A DNA stretch of 15,551 nt, taken from Nocardioidaceae bacterium. GTDB taxonomy: Bacteria > Actinomycetota > Actinomycetes > Propionibacteriales > Nocardioidaceae. Below the pieces are notes generated by a model. It did not search any database. It was not told the origin of the DNA and was given only the letters and a program-made list of their open reading frames with translations. Numbering within the stretch: the stretch's first letter is position 1; every line of letters begins with the position of its first letter. The translations under genes and the position numbers were made by a program. Below, piece after piece: positions 12,175-15,551 of this stretch. The stretch is from assembly GCA_013811715.1 (NCBI GenBank), contig JACCUS010000211.1, positions 1 to 15,551 of the forward strand, in the 5' to 3' direction.

Positions 12175-12732
12175 CTAGGGGGTGGAGGGGCCCCAGGCCT
12201 CCGGGTCGGGCACGCCGGGGGGTCGGGTACGGCGCCTGCTCGGTGCCGCCTCTCGCTCGGACTCGCCCGGCTCCTTGGCCCCCGGCCAGGCTTTGGCGAC
12301 CCGGGAGGCGAGCACGAAGTCCTTACGCAACGGGTGGCCATCGAACCCCTCCGGCAGCAACAACGGGTCGAGGTTGTCGTGTCCCGTGAAGTCGATGCCG
12401 AACATCTCGTGGGTCTCTCGCTCATGCCAGCCCGCCCCCGCGTAGACACTGCAGGCACAGGTAACCGCGGCGGCGTCCCTGGCGAGTCGGGTCCGCAGCA
12501 GGAGTGAGTGGACACTGCCCTGCCGAGGTGCAGCCACATGTGCGACCACCGAGAAGCCGTCCTCGAGCTCGTCGACAGCGGTGAGGTAATCGAAGAAGTG
12601 ACAGCCCAACTCGTAGCGGGCGACGCGGAGCGACTCGGTCCAGACTCCGGGGTCGACGTCGACCGTCGGCGGCCCGAAACCCGGGTCGGGGTCGGCACCG
12701 TACGCCGCAGTAAGCCGCTCCAGCCAGCTCAC
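12175..12732 (-). CDS. nuoC: NADH-quinone oxidoreductase subunit C
   Basis: Peripheral-arm subunit of complex I or related complexes (30-kDa family); it packs against NuoB and NuoD and carries no cofactor. The 185-residue product has the family signature near the C-terminal third, GWHERETHEMFGIDFTGH, followed by LLLPEGFDGHPLRKDF. It is not fused to NuoD. The last 40 residues are a low-complexity Glu/Arg/Pro-rich tail. ATG overlaps the nuoB stop as ATGA, so the two are coupled. Directly after the stop lies the 22-bp tandem repeat, and no nuoD follows, unlike complete nuo operons. The product may belong to a partial or alternative complex; see nuoB. Confidence 0.93.
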   Translation of the reverse strand: MSWLERLTAAYGADPDPGFGPPTVDVDPGVWTESLRVARYELGCHFFDYLTAVDELEDGFSVVAHVAAPRQGSVHSLLLRTRLARDAAAVTCACSVYAGAGWHERETHEMFGIDFTGHDNLDPLLLPEGFDGHPLRKDFVLASRVAKAWPGAKEPGESEREAAPSRRRTRPPGVPDPEAWGPSTP

Positions 12733-13364
12733 GGACGCGCCCGCGGCGGACGGAGCAGCGGGCGGGTCAGCCGCGCGGCCAGCGAGCGCTTCACTGCCGC
12801 CGGCGAGAGAGGCGCCTCCGTCTGTGGGCCGTACCGCTCGGCCAACGACTCCCCGGCGATCTGCTCTTGCAGCTTCACGATCCCCTGCAACAGCGACTCC
12901 GGGCGCGGTGGGCAGCCCGGCACGTAGACGTCGACCGGGATGATCTGGTCAACGCCCTTGGTGACGCAGTAGGAGTCCCAGTAGGGGCCGCCGGAGTTGG
13001 CGCACGACCCGAATGAGATGACGTACTTCGGGTCGGGCATCTGCTCGTACAGCCGCAGGACAGCCGGTGCCATCTTGTCGGTCACCGTTCCGGAGACGAC
13101 CATCAGATCCGCCTGCCGCGGCCCGGGAGCGAATGGGATGACCCCCAACCGGGTGAAGTCGTGCCGGGCCATCGAGGTGGCGACGAACTCGACCGCGCAG
13201 CACGCCAGCCCGAAGTTGAACACCCACAACGAGTACCTGCGGCCCCAGTTGAGCACGTATCGCGCCGGCTCGGGCACCAACCTCTGCAAGGCAGCGACGC
13301 GAGGCAGCGGCAGGTCCACGGGATGGCGGCCCACGGCCTGCCTCCCCCCGGTGACTTCGCTCAC
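12729..13364 (-). CDS. nuoB: NADH-quinone oxidoreductase subunit B (N2 cluster)
   Basis: Carries the terminal iron-sulfur cluster N2 next to the quinone site of complex I. All four ligand cysteines are present: the tandem pair in NFGLACCAVEF, one in ISFGSCANSGGPY and one in DVYVPGCPPRPE. Length is 211 residues, longer than the common 160-185, owing to an Arg/Pro/Ala-rich C-terminal tail. Two starts compete. GTG at 13364 has TAGCCT six bases upstream, ideal for a leaderless message. GTG at 13334, ten codons on, has GGGGGGAGG six bases upstream. The longer form is listed. It forms a coupled pair with nuoC, downstream of three membrane-protein genes. The absence of nuoA before it and nuoD after nuoC marks a partial cluster, like the second nuo set of Streptomyces that also lies near korA. 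Confidence 0.93.
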   Translation of the reverse strand: MSEVTGGRQAVGRHPVDLPLPRVAALQRLVPEPARYVLNWGRRYSLWVFNFGLACCAVEFVATSMARHDFTRLGVIPFAPGPRQADLMVVSGTVTDKMAPAVLRLYEQMPDPKYVISFGSCANSGGPYWDSYCVTKGVDQIIPVDVYVPGCPPRPESLLQGIVKLQEQIAGESLAERYGPQTEAPLSPAAVKRSLAARLTRPLLRPPRARP

Positions 13365-13370
13365 CCCTTC

Positions 13371-13376
13371 AGGCTA
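13371..13376 (-). promoter_or_regulatory. Putative leaderless -10 of nuoB
   Basis: TAGCCT on the minus strand is followed by six bases and the GTG at 13364, so the start point would fall on the start codon. No good -35 is seen. Confidence 0.4.
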
Positions 13377-13380
13377 GTAC

Positions 13381-13422
13381 CCCGAGACCGGACCCCTGGC
13401 CCGGATCCTGCACAACCTCGGG
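13381..13422 (-). terminator. Nested hairpin after the four-helix membrane protein gene
   Basis: CCCGAG (13381-13386) pairs with CTCGGG (13417-13422), and inside it CCGGGCC/GGTCCGG with an AGG loop (13388-13404) forms seven pairs including one G-U. It lies between the stop of the membrane-protein gene and the nuoB start, so it may separate the two units. There is no U-tract. Confidence 0.4.
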
Positions 13423-13428
13423 AACCGC

Positions 13429-13926
13429 TTAGTGGGTCGCGTCCTTGCGCAGGAAGGCGAGCGCGGCGGCGCCCAGGGAGAGCAGCAGTGCCAGCCAGTA
13501 GCCGAAGCCATGGCCCCCGTCGATACCCAGCGCCTCGAGGTTGCCACCCGGGACGACGATCAGCGCCAGCAGCAGGCAGACCGCGGCGGCAGCGAAGAGG
13601 CCGAGCACGATCAGCCGCATCGAGGTGATGCGCACGTTGGCGAACAGCGCGGCCGCAAGCAGTCCACCGGCGCCGAGTGCGAGCAGGACCGCGAACCAGC
13701 CGAAGAAGCCGTGCCAGGCGTTGACACCAGTTGAGTAGGAGACTCCACCACCTTCGGTGGAGTAACTGTAGAACGCCGGAAACAACGACACGATGAACAG
13801 GAGAATTGCCGCACCGATCTGGGCGAGGTCGAACTGGTTAGACCCGGCCAGCGGGTTGCCGCCCGCTGGTCTGGAAGATCCGGTGGGACCCGAAGGCTGC
13901 GACGGCGGGGGTGTTGAATCAGACAT
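13429..13926 (-). CDS. Four-helix membrane protein of unknown function
   Basis: I do not recognise a named family. The 165-residue product has a Ser/Pro/Gly-rich cytosolic start (1-32) and four hydrophobic segments at about 35-54, 70-96, 103-126 and 139-160, ending in a short charged tail. There is no signal peptide, cysteine pair or catalytic motif. The ATG at 13926 follows GGGAG; the open frame continues 139 codons upstream but that part is antisense-like, Arg-rich and overlaps the DUF2752 gene. It is 146 nt downstream of the DUF2752 gene on the same strand and 64 nt upstream of nuoB. An accessory role for the Nuo-like proteins is possible from position only; a hairpin before nuoB argues for separate transcripts. 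Confidence 0.75.
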   Translation of the reverse strand: MSDSTPPPSQPSGPTGSSRPAGGNPLAGSNQFDLAQIGAAILLFIVSLFPAFYSYSTEGGGVSYSTGVNAWHGFFGWFAVLLALGAGGLLAAALFANVRITSMRLIVLGLFAAAAVCLLLALIVVPGGNLEALGIDGGHGFGYWLALLLSLGAAALAFLRKDATH

Positions 13927-14039
13927 GGGTGGCTCCCTCGAAACAAGGTGGTGACGGCCAAGACGCCGGAGCGGAGTCAGCAGCCATCGATGTTGATACC
14001 GCCCATCGTGGCACTCGACCCTCCGCGTTGTCACCGATT

Positions 14040-14061
14040 GCCGAAATGTCCGTTTCTCGGC
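14040..14061 (-). terminator. Possible weak terminator after the DUF2752 gene
   Basis: On the minus strand GCCGAGAA and TTTCGGC pair with one bulged base around ACGGACA, starting 12 nt after the DUF2752 stop codon. There is no U-tract and the stem is short. Confidence 0.3.
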
Positions 14062-14072
14062 GCGTCGTGCTG

Positions 14073-14519
14073 TCAGACGGTCGCCACTCCGGCAAGCACG
14101 GCTACCGCTCGTACGACGCCGAACACGACCCACCCGGCCAACACGGCCCACACCAGCCGACTTCGCGTGAACCCGCCGAGCTCGGGCACGGCTCGCCGAC
14201 GTACCAGCGCCACCGAAACCGCGACGACCACCGCGACCACGCTCAACAACGTGAGGATGCCGAACGGGTTGGCTGCTACGCTGTCGGACCAGTGCCCGTG
14301 CATGAGGTAGACCCACGAGCGGGTGAGGCCGCAGCCGGGGCAAGGCAGGCCGGTCAGCAACCGGAACGGACAGATGACCGGCCCGTCGTCCACGGTCGCG
14401 GGGTCGATGACCGCCGCCGCCGCGACCGCTGCAGCCCCGACGCCGGCGACCAGCCCCGGCTTGGGGCCCGAGGCCGGGGAGAACGTCGCCTGGGCGACGT
14501 CAGCGAAGCGGACGACCAT
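14073..14519 (-). CDS. DUF2752 family membrane protein
   Basis: The 148 residues show the DUF2752 signature CPFRLLTGLPCPGCGLTRSW (about 50-69) followed by YLMHGHWSDSVAANPFG, in which the C-P-G-C-G-L-T-R block is the family hallmark. Hydrophobic segments are at about 20-40, 85-106 and 121-145, so it is a small integral membrane protein. Function of the family is unknown; the conserved cysteines suggest metal or redox chemistry, which is inference. The ATG at 14519 overlaps the end of the TM2 gene by 20 bp, and the Shine-Dalgarno is weak, which suggests translational coupling. TM2 and DUF2752 genes commonly occur side by side in actinobacteria, so the pair is likely a functional unit. Confidence 0.85.
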   Translation of the reverse strand: MVVRFADVAQATFSPASGPKPGLVAGVGAAAVAAAAVIDPATVDDGPVICPFRLLTGLPCPGCGLTRSWVYLMHGHWSDSVAANPFGILTLLSVVAVVVAVSVALVRRRAVPELGGFTRSRLVWAVLAGWVVFGVVRAVAVLAGVATV

Positions 14520-14904
14520 CGGAGTCCGGAAGCTTCCGCATGGCGATGAGGATGATGTCGATGACGTACCAGATGAACAACCCGCCGCACGTCACCAGCT
14601 TCAAGATGCCCAGACCGACCTGCCCGAGGTAGAAGCGGTCGACTCCGAGCTGTCCCAAGAAGATCGACAGCAGCAGTGTGACCAGCCACTCCTTCTCGGA
14701 GAAGACGCCCGGCACCTGGCTCGCGGGGAACCACTGGCCGCCGCTGCCGCGCCGAACCGGCTGGTCGGCCTTGAGGTGGCCGTTGAAGGCCATCATCTGC
14801 AGGTCGCCCCACGCGTAAGGCCCCGCCTCCTTGCCCATGCTGTTGAGGAAGAACTGCTCGTTTCCCGGCTGTGGAGGTTGCGGGTACCCCGTGGACTCAG
14901 TCAT
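14500..14904 (-). CDS. GYF_2-TM2 domain membrane protein
   Basis: The 134-residue product has a short Pro/Gln-rich start and a GYF_2 (DUF4339) domain at about 17-68, recognised by FFLNSMGKEAGPYAWGDLQMM and later RRGSGGQWFPASQVPGVF. A TM2 domain follows at about 70-122, with two membrane helices joined by LGQLGVDRFYLGQVGLG and the GGLFIWYVIDII end. GYF-like domains often bind peptides; TM2 proteins are of unknown role. The start is the ATG at 14904: TAGTCT lies exactly six bases upstream, as in leaderless genes. A GTG two codons earlier would lie inside that promoter's spacer. It is divergent from korA and overlaps the DUF2752 gene. Confidence 0.88.
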   Translation of the reverse strand: MTESTGYPQPPQPGNEQFFLNSMGKEAGPYAWGDLQMMAFNGHLKADQPVRRGSGGQWFPASQVPGVFSEKEWLVTLLLSIFLGQLGVDRFYLGQVGLGILKLVTCGGLFIWYVIDIILIAMRKLPDSDGRPLR

Positions 14905-14910
14905 GACCAC

Positions 14911-14916
14911 AGACTA
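14911..14916 (-). promoter_or_regulatory. Putative leaderless -10 of the TM2 gene
   Basis: TAGTCT on the minus strand ends six bases before the ATG at 14904, and no Shine-Dalgarno precedes the ATG. No clear -35 is seen. Confidence 0.45.
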
Positions 14917-14950
14917 TGGGTACGACGACATCGACACGCGGCAAACCGCC

Positions 14951-14979
14951 TTCGGACGCAAACATCCGCGGCGTAGACT
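14951..14979 (+). promoter_or_regulatory. Putative korA promoter
   Basis: TTCGGA (14951-14956) and TAGACT (14974-14979) are 17 nt apart. Initiation near 14986 would give a leader of about 40 nt to the GTG at 15028. The -10 is identical to the proposed rpoB -10. Confidence 0.4.
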
Positions 14980-15027
14980 GTGTTGCACGGCAAATCGTGT
15001 CGGATGAAGCGCGGAGATGAGGATGCA

Positions 15028-15551
15028 GTGACCAAACAGGTCAAGCAGCTCGACCGAGTCATCATCCGGTTCGCCGGCGACTCCGGCGACGGGATGCAGC
15101 TCACGGGCGACCGCTTCACCCAGGAGACGGCGGCGTTCGGCAACGACCTGTCGACGCTGCCGAACTTCCCCGCGGAGATCCGCGCCCCCGCCGGCACCCT
15201 CCCCGGGGTCTCCTCCTTCCAGCTGCACTTCGCCGACCACGACATCCTGACCCCCGGAGACGCCCCCGACGTGCTCGTCGCGATGAACCCGGCGGCGCTG
15301 CGCGCCAACCTCCGAGACCTCCCCACGGGCGCGACGATCATCGTCGACACCCACGACTTCACCACCCGCAACCTGTCGAGGGCCGGGTACGCCGACAACC
15401 CGCTCGAGGACGGCTCGCTGGAGAACTTCTCCGTGCACGACGTCGACCTGACCGCGCTCACCGTCGAGTCGGTCAAGTCGTTCGGGTTGAGCCGCAAGGA
15501 CGCCGCCCGGGCCAAGAACATGTTCTCCCTCGGCCTGCTGTCCTGGCTTTA
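15028..15551 (+). CDS. korA: 2-oxoacid:ferredoxin oxidoreductase alpha subunit (2-oxoglutarate type), N-terminal part
   Basis: Subunit of KOR, which decarboxylates 2-oxoglutarate (or a related 2-oxoacid) to the acyl-CoA and reduces ferredoxin. The first 174 residues are present and belong to the gamma (POR) domain that opens the fused gamma-alpha KorA: VIIRFAGDSGDGMQLTGDRF (11-30), LPNFPAEIRAPAGTLPGVSSFQ (about 44-65), then DVLVAMNPAALRANL. The alpha domain lies beyond the window. The GTG at 15028 (TKQVKQLDRV) is preferred because GGAGATGAGG precedes it; an in-frame ATG at 15004 would add eight residues and lacks such a site. korB, expected downstream, is off the window. Its neighbour on the other strand is a partial nuo set, which could use KOR-reduced ferredoxin (inference). 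Confidence 0.93.
   Translation, partial: MTKQVKQLDRVIIRFAGDSGDGMQLTGDRFTQETAAFGNDLSTLPNFPAEIRAPAGTLPGVSSFQLHFADHDILTPGDAPDVLVAMNPAALRANLRDLPTGATIIVDTHDFTTRNLSRAGYADNPLEDGSLENFSVHDVDLTALTVESVKSFGLSRKDAARAKNMFSLGLLSWL

Noticed and set aside
13429..14343. 304-residue version of the four-helix membrane protein
   Set aside because: The first 139 codons overlap the DUF2752 gene in another frame and are Arg-rich without motifs; the ATG at 13926 has a good ribosome site.
1..15551. Insertion sequences, prophage or integrase genes, toxin-antitoxin or defence genes
   Set aside because: No transposase, integrase, terminal inverted repeats with target duplications, or defence motifs were seen, despite four tRNA genes that could serve as attachment sites.

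Overview
The window is high-GC actinobacterial chromosome, most like Nocardioidaceae/Propionibacteriales or a relative of Streptomyces (inferred from protein resemblance and gene order; not confirmed by a search). Pointers are the TTG-started RpoB with an AASRN N-terminus, the thrT-metT-rpmG-hadA-hadB block and the trpT-secE-nusG-rplKA block known from mycobacteria, the murB/ada/aspC neighbours known from Streptomyces, an LLM-type (F420-family) oxidoreductase, and TANNNT promoters of which some look leaderless.

Bases 1-4660, all minus strand, are the transcription/translation core, read right to left: tRNA-Trp, secE, nusG, rplK, rplA, rplJ, rplL and the start of rpoB (cut by the window edge). 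The rplA-rplJ gap carries an L10-type leader with a clear attenuator hairpin and U-tract. The nusG-rplK gap carries a long perfect hairpin that includes the nusG stop codon.

Bases 4852-7124, plus strand, hold a PLP aminotransferase (aspC-like) and an adenosine-deaminase-family gene. The second gene apparently starts at a CTG that overlaps the aminotransferase stop. These meet murB head-on over a two-part hairpin. Bases 7168-9459, minus strand, read as one likely unit: tRNA-Thr, tRNA-Met, rpmG, hadA, hadB, murB.

Bases 9460-9890 are non-coding with one strong inverted repeat. An LLM oxidoreductase (minus) starts 13 nt after tRNA-Tyr. yajQ (plus) follows and overlaps tail-to-tail with nuoI.

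Bases 11415-14904, minus strand, read right to left: a GYF/TM2 membrane protein, a DUF2752 protein, a four-helix membrane protein, then nuoB, nuoC and nuoI. The Nuo set is partial: nuoD and nuoH would normally lie between nuoC and nuoI, and that junction instead holds a 22-bp tandem repeat. At the right edge, korA (plus) starts and runs off the window. KorA makes reduced ferredoxin, so it is a plausible functional partner of a ferredoxin-linked partial complex I; this link is inferred.

Most of the window is conserved core genome. The least explained parts are the nuoBC-repeat-nuoI remnant with its upstream membrane genes, the deaminase with an altered active-site motif, and several hairpins without U-tracts.
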